NCBI GenBank assembly: GCA_009928665.1
Contig: SACF01000022.1
Location: forward strand, 1 to 64,000
DNA from: Alphaproteobacteria bacterium
GTDB taxonomy: Bacteria; Bacteroidota; Bacteroidia; Bacteroidales; FEN-979
Length of the DNA stretch: 64,000 nucleotides
Direction of reading: 5' to 3'
The translations under genes were made by a program, and so were the position numbers. The notes under the pieces are model-generated. The model did not search any database. It was not told the DNA's origin and saw only the letters and a program-made list of their open reading frames with translations. Shown here in pieces: positions 17,528-27,115 of this stretch (position 1 is its first letter; the number at the start of each line of letters is the position of its first letter).

Positions 17528-18652
17528 ATGAAGCAAAGCAAAATCAAAACGGCCGTATTCCCGAACCGGTACATACAGGGTCCCGGCGCCATTGGCCTTT
17601 TGCCCGAATGGATCGCACGGCTTGGATCCAAAGCATTGATTGTGGCAGGAAAGACCGCCCTGCGTGAAATCGTTCCTAAACTTGAGAAAGAATCACCGCA
17701 AAGCCTGATGGTGACAGGATTTGGCGGAGAATGTTCCATGAAAGAGATCGGCCGGATCGCGGAAACAGCAAAAAACGCAGATTGCGATGTGATCGTCGCG
17801 CTGGGCGGCGGCAAGGTGATCGACACGGGAAAAGCGGTGGCGCATGAACTGGGTCTGAAGATGATCATTGTACCAACCATCGCCTCAAACGATGCTCCCA
17901 CTTCCGCGATAAGTGTTGTTTACACGGAATCGGGAACTTTCGACCATACCATCTATTTGAAAAACAATCCCGACCTGGTACTGGTCGATACAGAGATCAT
18001 TGCCAAAGCGCCGGTCCGCTTGCTGGTGGCCGGAATGGGCGATGCCCTTGCGACCTGGTTTGAAGCAGATGCCTGTAGCCGGTCCGGTTCTCTGAACGAA
18101 GCGGGTGGTTACTGCACCCAGGCTGCCTTGGCGCTTGCCCGGCTTTGCTATGAAACGCTCCTTTTACACGGTGCTGAAGCAGCGGAAAACTGCCGGCAAA
18201 ACAAGGTGACCCCTGCGCTCGAAAAGGTGATCGAGGCCAATACGCTGCTTAGCGGGCTGGGTTTTGAAAGCGGGGGACTGGCCAGCGCCCATGCCATTCA
18301 CAACGGCCTGACACGACTGGCGGCCACCCATGTCTTTTTCCATGGCGAAAAGGTTGCATTCGGCACACTGACCGGTCTCTTTCTGTCAGACAGCCCGGAA
18401 TCCCTGATTGATAAGGTATACGGATTCTGCAGGTCGGTGGGATTGCCGGTAACCCTGACCCAGATCGGGATCACTGTGCCAACGGAGGAAGATCTTCGTA
18501 TCGTTGCTGAAGGGGCCTGTGTTGATGGCGGATTTATCTGGCACGAACCTTATGAAGTTACCGTCGACCGCGTTGTGGAAGCCATGAAAAAGGCAGATGA
18601 ACGGGGAAGGATGTATCTCACGGATAAACCGGATTCCGCAATCGATTTCTGA
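17528..18652 (+). CDS. gldA: Glycerol dehydrogenase family protein (iron/zinc alcohol dehydrogenase)
   Basis: A 374-residue GldA-like NAD-dependent dehydrogenase. The NAD-binding loop is ALGGGKVIDTGKAVA (91-105). Metal ligands are in place: Asp172 (AGMGDALATWFEA), His255 (SAHAIHNG) and His272 (FFHGEKVAFG). The region IIVPTIASNDAPTSAISVVY is typical of glycerol dehydrogenases, which oxidise glycerol to dihydroxyacetone. The start at MKQSKIKTAV follows the promoter and gives the family length; an upstream in-frame extension is not needed. The exact substrate (glycerol, or a related polyol or hydroxyketone) cannot be fixed from sequence. Confidence 0.88.
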   Translation: MKQSKIKTAVFPNRYIQGPGAIGLLPEWIARLGSKALIVAGKTALREIVPKLEKESPQSLMVTGFGGECSMKEIGRIAETAKNADCDVIVALGGGKVIDTGKAVAHELGLKMIIVPTIASNDAPTSAISVVYTESGTFDHTIYLKNNPDLVLVDTEIIAKAPVRLLVAGMGDALATWFEADACSRSGSLNEAGGYCTQAALALARLCYETLLLHGAEAAENCRQNKVTPALEKVIEANTLLSGLGFESGGLASAHAIHNGLTRLAATHVFFHGEKVAFGTLTGLFLSDSPESLIDKVYGFCRSVGLPVTLTQIGITVPTEEDLRIVAEGACVDGGFIWHEPYEVTVDRVVEAMKKADERGRMYLTDKPDSAIDF

Positions 18653-18738
18653 AACGGCATCATACCTGCAACTGCAACAGGTCTTTATAGGTGTAAGATT
18701 TTTTTAGGACCGCCAGAAAATATTCCATGTTCTCTTCC

Positions 18739-18746
18739 TAATTTTG
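18739..18746 (+). promoter_or_regulatory. Candidate -7 element for the cyclase-family gene
   Basis: TAATTTTG lies 22 bases before the ATG at 18769. No TTTG is found at the expected upstream spacing. Confidence 0.45.
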
Positions 18747-18768
18747 AAAGTTCTGAAACCCGTTCGCA

Positions 18769-19563
18769 ATGAAAAAAAATCTCTTCTTAATCCTGGCAGG
18801 TCTCTGGCTATTATCCTGCAGAAATGAAGATCCGGCTCAATGGTTGAAGCATGCCACCTGGATTGATCTTTCCCATGAATACGACAGCAACACCGTGTAC
18901 TGGCCCACCAATGTCAAATTCAGGCAAGACACGGTCTTCTGCGGTATCAACAGCCAGAACTATTTTTACGCATCGTTTAAATATTCTGCCGAAGAACATG
19001 GAGGAACGCATTTCGATGCCCCTCTTCATTTTCACCAGGGTGGTGAAAGCATTGAAAAAATAGGGATGGAGCGATTGCATGGACCAGCGGTGGTGGTCGA
19101 CGTCACCGAACAGGCCAGTCAAAACCGGGATTATCTGGTTGGCAAGACCGATCTGGAAAATTGGGAAAAGATCCATGGTAGAATCCCGGATGGTGCGGTG
19201 ATCCTTCTTCGAACAGGCTGGGGAAAATTCTATCACGACCATTTAAAATACACGGGAACACTGAAGACGGGAGTTGAGGGGGTCAGAGAACTCCATTTTC
19301 CCGGACTTGATCCGCAGGCAGCCAAATGGATTGCCGAAAACAGAAAGGTGGTAGCCATCGGCATCGACACCCCAAGTATTGATAATGGTCAATCGACCGA
19401 ATTTCTCACACATCGTATCCTGTGCGCTTCGGGAATTACCGCCTATGAAAATATTGCCCGACTCGACGAGGTCCCGGAAAAAGGAGCCTATATCGTTGCC
19501 TTTCCTATGAAGATTAAAGGGGGAAGCGGCGCACCTTTACGGATTGCTGCGATCCTGCCATAG
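18769..19563 (+). CDS. Cyclase-family (kynurenine formamidase-like) lipoprotein
   Basis: A 264-residue metal-dependent hydrolase of the cyclase family (PF04199 type). The metal-binding signature HxGTHxDxPxH is exact: His77-Gly-Gly-Thr-His81-Phe-Asp83-Ala-Pro85-Leu-His87. A signal with lipobox WLLSC (Cys17) predicts a lipoprotein, so it acts in the envelope, unlike cytoplasmic kynurenine formamidases. Other conserved pieces are AVILLRTGWGKFY, GLDPQAAKWI and AIGIDTPSIDNG. The substrate is probably an amide or cyclic ester; the family is too broad to say more. It lies between gldA and fusA on the same strand but has its own promoter-like element. Confidence 0.85.
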   Translation: MKKNLFLILAGLWLLSCRNEDPAQWLKHATWIDLSHEYDSNTVYWPTNVKFRQDTVFCGINSQNYFYASFKYSAEEHGGTHFDAPLHFHQGGESIEKIGMERLHGPAVVVDVTEQASQNRDYLVGKTDLENWEKIHGRIPDGAVILLRTGWGKFYHDHLKYTGTLKTGVEGVRELHFPGLDPQAAKWIAENRKVVAIGIDTPSIDNGQSTEFLTHRILCASGITAYENIARLDEVPEKGAYIVAFPMKIKGGSGAPLRIAAILP

Positions 19564-19635
19564 ACTTCATATTAACGATTGATCTGATTAACTACTTAAC
19601 TGGTCCGCTAGTCCATTTGTCTACTTTTCCTCTGG

Positions 19636-19666
19636 TTCGCAGGTATTAAAAATTGTCGTACCTTTG
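19636..19666 (+). promoter_or_regulatory. Promoter for the EF-G gene
   Basis: TACCTTTG at 19659-19666 fits TAnnTTTG. TTCG at 19636-19639 stands 19 bases upstream, one mismatch from TTTG. The -7 element ends 24 bases before the ATG at 19691. Confidence 0.6.
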
Positions 19667-19690
19667 CACCCCCAAAAAAAATCACGTTAC

Positions 19691-21769
19691 ATGCCATTAA
19701 ATAAACTCAGAAATATCGGCATTGCCGCACATATCGACGCAGGTAAGACCACGGTAACCGAGCGTATCCTGTTTTTCACGGGTACCAATCGCAAGATGGG
19801 AGAGGTGCACGACGGGCAGGCCACCACCGATTTCATGAAACAGGAACAGGAGAGAGGGATCACCATTGCCTCAGCCGCCATTACGTGCGCCTGGAAGAGC
19901 CATCAGATCAACCTGATCGACACCCCGGGGCACGTCGATTTCACGGTGGAGGTGGAGCGTTCTCTTCGTGTCATCGACGGGATGATCGCTGTATTCTGCG
20001 CAGTCGGCGGCGTGGAACCCCAAAGCGAAACCGTCTGGAACCAGGCCGACCGATACCGCGTTCCGCGATTCGCTTTTGTCAATAAAATGGACCGTACCGG
20101 TGCTGATTTCCAGGCCGTGGTTATGCAAATGAACAAATACCTTGATGCCAACGCCGTTCCAATCCAGATTCCCATCGGTTCAGAAGAGCATTTTGAGGGG
20201 GTGATCGACATCATTCACCGCAAAGCTTATGCATTCGAAGAGATGGAGCCTGTTGAGATAGAGATCCCGGCCGAATACCGGCAGAAGACCGAGGAAGCCC
20301 GCGCATGGGCCGTGGAGAAACTCGCCGAGTTCAACGACGATATCATGGAGTTGTTCATGGATGATAAGGAGGTCCCGGCCGATCTGATAAAGCATGCGCT
20401 CCGCGAAGCCACCCTGAAATTACTCATCACACCCGTCTTTTGCGGCGCTGCTTACAAAAACAAAGGCATCCACCAACTTCTCGACGCGGTGATCGATTAT
20501 CTCCCCTCACCCATTGATGTGGGCGCAGTTTCGGGTAATGATCTTGATAATCCTGAAAAGATACACACCTGTCATCCTTCACCGAAAGAGCCTTTTTCGG
20601 CGCTGGCATTTAAACTTATTCACGATCCTTTTGTCGGTCAACAAACCTTCACCCGTATCTTTTCGGGAACTCTTAAAAGTGGCATGCAGCTCTATAACGC
20701 CACAAAAGGGAAACACGAACGGGTCGGCCGGATTTTAAGGATTCATGCAAAGGACCGTGAAGAGGTCAATGAAGCAGGTCCGGGCGATATCGTGGCCCTC
20801 ATCGGCATGAAGGTGACCAAAACCGGGGACACGCTCTGCGGCGATGAACATCGCTTTTTGCTTGAATCCATTCATATTCCGCCCAGTGTTATTGAATTAA
20901 AGATCAGTCCGGTCAAGAGGGCTGACCAGTCGAAGCTCGGCGAAGCCCTCCATAAACTGGCCATGGAAGATCCCTCTTTCAATGTAAGATTTGATGAAGA
21001 GACCGAAGAGACCGTCATCGCAGGGATGGGAGAATTGCATCTCGAGATCATTATCGACCGGCTGAAGCACGAATTCAAGGTTGATGCCGAAGTAGGCGAA
21101 CCTGCGGTTGCCTTCCGGGAGACCATCACCGCTGAAACCGAATCAAATTACAGGCATGTCAAGCAAACCGGCGGTAAAGGACAGTTTGCCCATACCGTGA
21201 TGCGTCTCGAACCGAATGAAGGGAAGGGCTACGAATTCATCGAAAAGATCAAGGGTGGTAATATCCCGGCAGAATACATTCCTTCGGTAAATAAAGGCAT
21301 TCAAAAGACTCTCGAACGTGGAATCCTGGCCGGGTTTCCGATCGTCGATGTCAAAGTTGTGCTGCTCGATGGCAGTTTTCACCCGGTCGACTCCAGCGAC
21401 ATGGCCTTCCAGACCTGCGCCTCCATCGGCTTCAAACAAGGCTTTATGAAAGCCGACCCGATCCTGCTCGAACCGATGATGAAAGTGGAGGTAAATACTC
21501 CCGATGAATATATCGGCGAAGTGGTGGGTAATTTGAATCGCCGCCGCGGAAAGATCGAAGCCATGCGGCGTTTCCGTAAAGGTTCGCAAAAGGTGAATGC
21601 ATTTGTTCCCCTGATGGAGATGTTTGGATACGCCACCCAATTGCGCAACATCTCCAGCGGCCGGGCAAATTATTCCATGGAATTCTTGAAGTACACCCCA
21701 TTACCCAAAAACATACAGGATGAGGTGTTGAAGTCCGTGGCTGAAAAGAAGAAAGCGGAGCAACGATGA
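19691..21769 (+). CDS. fusA: Translation elongation factor G (stand-alone copy)
   Basis: A 692-residue EF-G. GTPase motifs are intact: AHIDAGKTT (G1), [10 protein letters not shown] (G2), DTPGHVD (G3) and NKMD (G4). Domain IV ([20 protein letters not shown]) and a domain V end ([16 protein letters not shown]) follow. It drives ribosomal translocation and, with RRF, recycling. It is not beside rpsL, rpsG or tuf, so it may be a second EF-G (EF-G2-like paralog, as known in Bacteroides); this is inference. The start [10 protein letters not shown] was chosen over an earlier in-frame Met because it matches the family and sits 24 bases after the -7 element. Confidence 0.92.
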   Translation: MPLNKLRNIGIAAHIDAGKTTVTERILFFTGTNRKMGEVHDGQATTDFMKQEQERGITIASAAITCAWKSHQINLIDTPGHVDFTVEVERSLRVIDGMIAVFCAVGGVEPQSETVWNQADRYRVPRFAFVNKMDRTGADFQAVVMQMNKYLDANAVPIQIPIGSEEHFEGVIDIIHRKAYAFEEMEPVEIEIPAEYRQKTEEARAWAVEKLAEFNDDIMELFMDDKEVPADLIKHALREATLKLLITPVFCGAAYKNKGIHQLLDAVIDYLPSPIDVGAVSGNDLDNPEKIHTCHPSPKEPFSALAFKLIHDPFVGQQTFTRIFSGTLKSGMQLYNATKGKHERVGRILRIHAKDREEVNEAGPGDIVALIGMKVTKTGDTLCGDEHRFLLESIHIPPSVIELKISPVKRADQSKLGEALHKLAMEDPSFNVRFDEETEETVIAGMGELHLEIIIDRLKHEFKVDAEVGEPAVAFRETITAETESNYRHVKQTGGKGQFAHTVMRLEPNEGKGYEFIEKIKGGNIPAEYIPSVNKGIQKTLERGILAGFPIVDVKVVLLDGSFHPVDSSDMAFQTCASIGFKQGFMKADPILLEPMMKVEVNTPDEYIGEVVGNLNRRRGKIEAMRRFRKGSQKVNAFVPLMEMFGYATQLRNISSGRANYSMEFLKYTPLPKNIQDEVLKSVAEKKKAEQR

Positions 21770-21792
21770 AACGGAGACTCCGTTTCATCGTT
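21762..21792. terminator. Hairpin terminator between convergent fusA and FtsX genes
   Basis: A perfect 15-bp inverted repeat (AACGATGAAACGGAG / CTCCGTTTCATCGTT) with a single central base spans 21762-21792. The fusA stop codon TGA (21767-21769) lies inside the left arm. It separates convergent genes and could stop transcription from both sides, though only short T-runs follow. Confidence 0.7.
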
Positions 21793-21809
21793 TGAATTAG
21801 TGATTCCAA

Positions 21810-24800
21810 TCATTCCTCACGCAGGTTTCTAATGATTTCCCCTTTCAGCGCCCCATGCAAGGCATGCCAGATCCAGGTTAATCCTGATAAAAGGACCAGC
21901 AGGATGATGATGCTCATCCATAAGATGGGAAATTGAAATCCCGGTTGAACCATCCGGGGAAGCAGGATGGCAACCGAAGGCACAATGCCTGCAACCATTC
22001 CTGCTGCCAGGATTTTAAGGTATTCCAGGAAAAGCATCCTCCGGATCAGCCGTTTACTATACCCGATCGCCCTCATCATTGCCAGTTGGCCCCGTCGCTC
22101 CTGGATATCGCGCCGGAGAATGATCCCAAGGCCGATGGTACCGATGATCAGGCCAAGACCGCCCAACATCATGAAAACCGTCAGGTAAGTGTTTTCAACG
22201 GTGTTGAATGCGGCAAGCCGATCGGTTGCAGGCAGAGTCATTAACCCGAAGTCGCGCAGGGCATGCTCAAGGACCGCAGCCAGAGAATCCAGCTGAACCT
22301 GTGTTGGCCTGTCGAATCCCTTTTCACCGGCAGAGGCAGGAATGTCATGGTAAGCAATAAATGTCTTTGCGCCCGAAACAGAGGGAAACGCCTTCCTGAA
22401 AAAGACATCGGAGATCAAAAGATTTCCCTGGAAGATGGAATTCTCCAGCCCGCCGGCCAGTTTAACCAACAGCTTATCGCCATGCTCATCCATGAACTGC
22501 AAGGTATCTCCGATCTTTTTCTGAAGCCCCCAGGTGATCACGGTCATGTCGGCAAATCCGTTTATCACGCCATTCCCATTGCTAACCTCCAGGCCGGGCC
22601 AGGGACGGGCAGGATCGATTCCCGGGGCGAGTGCGTTGAAAGTCATCACCCCGAGCGAATCAAATAACCGGGCAGGAATGGCCATCAGGGGTGGATTGGA
22701 AACCTGGTTCAAATTCAGGCAACTGGCGTCATCTCCGGCTTTGACCTGTAATGGAATGAACCTTACATGGTCCAGCACCGGTTCACCGGCCAGATTCAGG
22801 ATAGCCTGCGCATCTTTTGAATTTAGGTCCTGCAGGACAGGCAGTGTGGTTTCCATCCATATCAGGAAACCGCCGGTTCCCGATTCCTTTTGGGTTTCAG
22901 CAGTGGTATTTTTCCTGTTCGCACCGGTGACCAGGATGGCCATGGTTCCAATGGCAAGAAGGATGATAGCGGCCAGTTTACGTGGGCGTCGTATCCCTGT
23001 GTGGACGGGGACTTTGGGGATTCCCTTCAGCAACCATGCAACTGGCAATCTTTTGTGCATTCCAAGTGTGAACGTCATAATGGCAGTTGCGATAAAAATG
23101 CCCGACACAGCTCCTGTGAGGAGTGTACCCGGGAGCACCTTCGCTACCAGCGAAGAGGTCTGAACTGCACCGTACCATAAGGTATTGAGCCCCACAAGGA
23201 GCAATTCATTGATCCCGATTCCCGCGATTGCGCCAACCACACTTCCCGTCCCTGCAATAAAGAGCGCTTCACCAAGCAGGATGCGGAGAACAACCATTCG
23301 ACGGATCCCAATAGCAAGCATCAGCCCTGCTTCTTCCATCCGGCCGGACAAGTGCATCGAGAACAACATTCCGGTCAGAATAAGTGCAGCCGCTATGATG
23401 AAAAAACCGAGACCCAGGAAAAGTTGCCCGAAATCGGTGGAGCGGGTCGCCGCGGCCATACCTTCCTGGTAAACCGGCCGGAAAACAATCCCGTTTTGCA
23501 TGGGACTTAATCGCTTCATCATTCGCTCCTTCATAACCGGGATGCGGTCAGGTTCTGAATCAAACCTGAAAGCGGTCAGTGAACCGAAAGGATTTCCCCA
23601 CAATCTTTGTCCGTCTTCAAGCGAAATGAATGCCTTGGGGGTTCCCCGGTATTGTTTCCAGTAATCCTCATCCCGGGTGCGGATCTTCGACAGATCAACC
23701 GGCGAACCCGTCTCCCAGTCGCGGCAATGGCCGGCCTGCGAAATGCCGGGGAAAGCAGGCATGAGTGAAGGACCTGCTGCAACTTCATTGACAAAAACAA
23801 TGGATTTTACAATGAACCGGGCAGATTCCTCCCTTAATGTCCTCATCGGGCCCAGGATCCAGTAAGTCAGGGTCATGGAATCGCCCGGACGTGCCTGAAG
23901 GTCTGAGGCCAGCCATTCATTGATGACGATCTCTCCCCGTTCCGGGGGAACCGGCAGCAATCCGCTATCGGCGGCCGTGACGAAAGAATAGGGAGTCGAT
24001 CGGTTGTTTGATATGATCGAATTGACCATAAAGGTCAGTATCGGTGTGGATTCCCCGACAACCTGCCGGATGACGGTTGCCTGGTTGTCGCTGATGAAGA
24101 TCTGCTCAGAGGTAAGCTGGTATAGTGATCCTTCACCGGTGATCCGCCCTGACCTTTTTTTAGTCTGCTCAGCCGGTAAAAGAGGTTGGATCAGGATTCC
24201 GGCATCCTCTGCCTGCCAGATCTGTGTTGTAATGCTGTCCAGCATGGCCGGGGTGAGATCTGGCCCGTCGTCGCCTGTAACAAGCATGCCATTTGCCAAT
24301 CCGTGCAACCCCATCCGGTCGGTAAGTTCCCCAAGGTTGACAAAAACATTCAGCGGCGCAGTCTGTTCGGTTCCGAGGCTGAACCTGCCATACTCCTCAT
24401 CCGTTACAAGTGCTGCAATCCTCAGATTCAGGGCGACCGGATCCTGGCGGTCCGGCACAAACGGTGCATTTCCGGAGATCTTTCCGCGGGACTCGATCCG
24501 TAACAGGATCATATCCCCGATATCTACACCAAGCCTTGCAGCCGTGTTCAGGCTCAGTATTGCATCTCCCTGTCGCGGAATTGTACTTGATCTCTCCCAT
24601 AACCCCGCAAACGATTCATTGATGCCGGATATGTCAACCCTGTTGATCCGTGTTCCTTTTTCGTTACTGATCGCGATGCCGGTGGTATTGAAAAAAGGGA
24701 CAACCTGGAGTCGTGTTCTCATACCCAATTCTCCTGCAAGGTCCTGCCGGAACAACCGGTCGCCCGGAACCAGGGCAAGGCGTATCTTTCCCAGGCGCTG

Positions 24801-24953
24801 ACCGGTGATGCGACGGAGGCTGTGTTTCACCGAATCACCCACCATCAAGGCTCCGGTAAGGACGGCAACGGCCACCACAACACCCAGGAAGACCGTCCAG
24901 GTTATTCTCCGGTAATGCCAGAGGCTTGATCCAATGAGTTTTCCGATCTTCAT
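21810..24953 (-). CDS. Large FtsX-type ABC transporter permease
   Basis: A 1047-residue MacB/LolC-style permease. One membrane helix at about 17-42 is followed by a large periplasmic domain. A helix cluster at about 515-680 (ALILTGMLFSMHL, ILLGEALFIAGTGSVVGAIAG), a second periplasmic domain and a final cluster at about 930-1035 (MLGGLGLIIGTIGLGIILRR) follow. Two FtsX units in one chain are unusual in size against the roughly 400-residue common form. It overlaps its ATPase by 4 bases. Such pairs move lipids, lipoproteins or peptides across the envelope or work mechanically; the substrate is unknown. Confidence 0.88.
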   Translation of the reverse strand: MKIGKLIGSSLWHYRRITWTVFLGVVVAVAVLTGALMVGDSVKHSLRRITGQRLGKIRLALVPGDRLFRQDLAGELGMRTRLQVVPFFNTTGIAISNEKGTRINRVDISGINESFAGLWERSSTIPRQGDAILSLNTAARLGVDIGDMILLRIESRGKISGNAPFVPDRQDPVALNLRIAALVTDEEYGRFSLGTEQTAPLNVFVNLGELTDRMGLHGLANGMLVTGDDGPDLTPAMLDSITTQIWQAEDAGILIQPLLPAEQTKKRSGRITGEGSLYQLTSEQIFISDNQATVIRQVVGESTPILTFMVNSIISNNRSTPYSFVTAADSGLLPVPPERGEIVINEWLASDLQARPGDSMTLTYWILGPMRTLREESARFIVKSIVFVNEVAAGPSLMPAFPGISQAGHCRDWETGSPVDLSKIRTRDEDYWKQYRGTPKAFISLEDGQRLWGNPFGSLTAFRFDSEPDRIPVMKERMMKRLSPMQNGIVFRPVYQEGMAAATRSTDFGQLFLGLGFFIIAAALILTGMLFSMHLSGRMEEAGLMLAIGIRRMVVLRILLGEALFIAGTGSVVGAIAGIGINELLLVGLNTLWYGAVQTSSLVAKVLPGTLLTGAVSGIFIATAIMTFTLGMHKRLPVAWLLKGIPKVPVHTGIRRPRKLAAIILLAIGTMAILVTGANRKNTTAETQKESGTGGFLIWMETTLPVLQDLNSKDAQAILNLAGEPVLDHVRFIPLQVKAGDDASCLNLNQVSNPPLMAIPARLFDSLGVMTFNALAPGIDPARPWPGLEVSNGNGVINGFADMTVITWGLQKKIGDTLQFMDEHGDKLLVKLAGGLENSIFQGNLLISDVFFRKAFPSVSGAKTFIAYHDIPASAGEKGFDRPTQVQLDSLAAVLEHALRDFGLMTLPATDRLAAFNTVENTYLTVFMMLGGLGLIIGTIGLGIILRRDIQERRGQLAMMRAIGYSKRLIRRMLFLEYLKILAAGMVAGIVPSVAILLPRMVQPGFQFPILWMSIIILLVLLSGLTWIWHALHGALKGEIIRNLREE

Positions 24954-25660
24954 GCCTTGACGGGAGTGAGTTTCCCGGCTCCCAGCCGGTAGATCTTATC
25001 CATCCTTGATGCAAGTTCTGAGGAGTGGGTGACAACGATAAGCGCGGCAGATTCTTCATCAGTCAGCCTGAGTAGCATGTCGCCCAGAACGGCGGCATTC
25101 GCAGCATCAAGCGAGCCGGTTGGTTCGTCGGCCAACACCAGGCGGGGCCGGTTGATGAGAGCCCTCACCACGGCCGCCCGCTGGCACTCCCCGACCGACA
25201 ACCGGTATGGGTGTTTCCTGTAATGGCCGGCGATACCAGCTTTTTCAAACAGTGCCATGGCATGATCCCGGGCATCACGCGCAGCGGCAGGATCAGTGCC
25301 GGGAAGGACGGGAAGCAGCACATTGTCGATGATGCTGAGTTGAGGCAGAAGATGATGCATCTGGAACACAAAGCCGATAAACCGGTTGCGCAAAGCCGAA
25401 AGGGCGTTGTCGGAAAGATCGCTGGTGTCGGAACCATTGATGATGACCTGACCGGCATCCGGCCTGTCGAGGCATCCGATCAGGTTAAGCAGGGTGCTTT
25501 TCCCCGATCCCGAAGGCCCCACAATGGCCATGGTATCGGTTTCTACGATCGATAAGGAGATGTTGTCAAGCACCCGGACTACGGGAATTACTTCACCCTT
25601 TTTCCCCGGTACTTTATCCTGAAGGTAGGATTTGGAAACATTTGATAATTCTGCCAACAT
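24950..25660 (-). CDS. LolD/MacB-type ABC transporter ATPase
   Basis: A 236-residue ATP-binding subunit: Walker A GPSGSGKST (48-56), signature LSVGECQ (154-160), Walker B LVLADEP (174-180) and the H-loop in LIVVTHSSELA. The signature Gly-Glu-Cys-Gln replaces the usual GGQQQ/GGEQQ. It is encoded first and overlaps the permease start (ATGA, 24950-24953), so the two are coupled. It powers the FtsX-type permease. Confidence 0.92.
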   Translation of the reverse strand: MLAELSNVSKSYLQDKVPGKKGEVIPVVRVLDNISLSIVETDTMAIVGPSGSGKSTLLNLIGCLDRPDAGQVIINGSDTSDLSDNALSALRNRFIGFVFQMHHLLPQLSIIDNVLLPVLPGTDPAAARDARDHAMALFEKAGIAGHYRKHPYRLSVGECQRAAVVRALINRPRLVLADEPTGSLDAANAAVLGDMLLRLTDEESAALIVVTHSSELASRMDKIYRLGAGKLTPVKA

Positions 25661-25700
25661 GAGCGATGTTCTTTGTTTTTATAAACTGCAGACGCCAAGG

Positions 25701-27026
25701 TCAATTCCCGGCAAAATTGCCAATAACCTGCCGGTATAACCCAACCATCTTTTCTGTCAGTACTCCGGCATTGTACTTCTCCTCCACAACCCTTCTCCCT
25801 TCTCTGGCCATTGTTTTCACGCGCAGAGGATCTGTAAGGATTCCGGCGATTGCATTGGCCAGCGCTTCCGCATTATTCGGATAATAGGTGATCCCGCCTC
25901 CGGTGTCGGAAATGATCTCCGGGAAAGCGCCCAAAGCCGGCTGAACCAGCGGAATACCGGAGGCAAGCGCCTCGATCTGGTAAAGTCCGAAGGCTTCGCC
26001 TTTCAGTACCGGCACCGACATCACCGACAGCGTCTTGAAGAAGGAGGTAAGTTCACCGGGTTTGTAGTGTTCGAAGATCCTGAAATCATCCTTGAATTTC
26101 CTTTCCCTGATTTTTTGTTCCTGATGGTGGATGAACGCCCTGTCGTCACCTGTGTAACCTCCGGTGGCGTGAAGCCTTAACCCGGGAAACCTCCCGCTCT
26201 CTTTCAGGATCAGGAAGGCATCAACCAGGATATCGAATCCGTTGTCTTCGCATATCCGTGAAAGATAGCCGATCGTCGGGGGAGAGAAGGATGGTTCATT
26301 GAACCGGTATCCTTCCGGATTTACCCCGATGGGTATGACATGAAGCTTTTCGGCGGGAATGTCAAGTTTTTCCTGCATTTTCTTGGCAAACCACGCGGAC
26401 ACCGATACAAAGGCATCGACATTCCGTGCTTTCAAGGCCATCAGTTCCCACATCCGTTGCTGCCATTGTAAGTCCATCGCATCGATCCAAACATCCTCAT
26501 CCTGGAGTGAAAAAATGACTGGCACTTTGACCTCTTCCCTGATCTGTTGGGCAAGTCCCAGCAAGAGCGCATTTGAGACATGAACGATATCGGGTTTCTC
26601 ATGATCCTTCAGGAAACGCACCAGTTCATCAAGTTCCTCCCGTTGAAAACCTTCCGCTCCAAGCATCATGGATTCGGTGAGCGCTTCCATTCCCTGCGCA
26701 CGGGTCGAACCGGCCTTGCTTGCTGCAAATTTCAGGATCGGCCGTGAATTAAATATATTTTCCAGCCAATGCGGCATTTTGCGCATCACGGGAAACTGTT
26801 GCTTCAGATAGATGCTAACCGCTCCATAAAATACCGGAGCGTCGCGGGTATCATCAGTTTGATCCAGTGAATCCGTCAAATTATTCATGGTCAGTGGTAG
26901 ATACATTGGCAGGATAATCGCCTGGTGCCCCCGATGTCGCAGTTCCTTCACGAACGCCCCGTCGCGTTGACAATTCCCGCAATAAAATGTGCCTCCGAAA
27001 CCAGGAACAATGTTGACAATCTTCAT
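25701..27026 (-). CDS. GT4-family glycosyltransferase
   Basis: A 441-residue retaining GT-B enzyme of family GT4. The N-terminal domain has MKIVNIVPGFGGTFYCGNCQ, an unusual Cys-containing nucleotide-loop region. The C-terminal donor domain carries PTIGYLSRICEDNGFDILVDA, VPVLKGEAFGLYQIEALASG (ExxxxxxxE motif) and PLVQPALGAFPEII. It would transfer a sugar from a nucleotide-sugar to an envelope glycan or lipid. No sugar-synthesis genes are adjacent, so the acceptor is unknown. It follows the beta-propeller cluster on the same strand. Confidence 0.82.
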   Translation of the reverse strand: MKIVNIVPGFGGTFYCGNCQRDGAFVKELRHRGHQAIILPMYLPLTMNNLTDSLDQTDDTRDAPVFYGAVSIYLKQQFPVMRKMPHWLENIFNSRPILKFAASKAGSTRAQGMEALTESMMLGAEGFQREELDELVRFLKDHEKPDIVHVSNALLLGLAQQIREEVKVPVIFSLQDEDVWIDAMDLQWQQRMWELMALKARNVDAFVSVSAWFAKKMQEKLDIPAEKLHVIPIGVNPEGYRFNEPSFSPPTIGYLSRICEDNGFDILVDAFLILKESGRFPGLRLHATGGYTGDDRAFIHHQEQKIRERKFKDDFRIFEHYKPGELTSFFKTLSVMSVPVLKGEAFGLYQIEALASGIPLVQPALGAFPEIISDTGGGITYYPNNAEALANAIAGILTDPLRVKTMAREGRRVVEEKYNAGVLTEKMVGLYRQVIGNFAGN

Positions 27027-27115
27027 GTAACAGTCATTAACAGGTACGGACGATAAATCAAAAAAATATTAATTCGAAAATCGTAGATCATGTTCAATCG
27101 TAAATCCTTTTCCTC

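Noticed and set aside
21143..21640. Minus-strand frame of 165 residues inside fusA
   Set aside because: Antisense to conserved EF-G domains IV and V, with no independent evidence.
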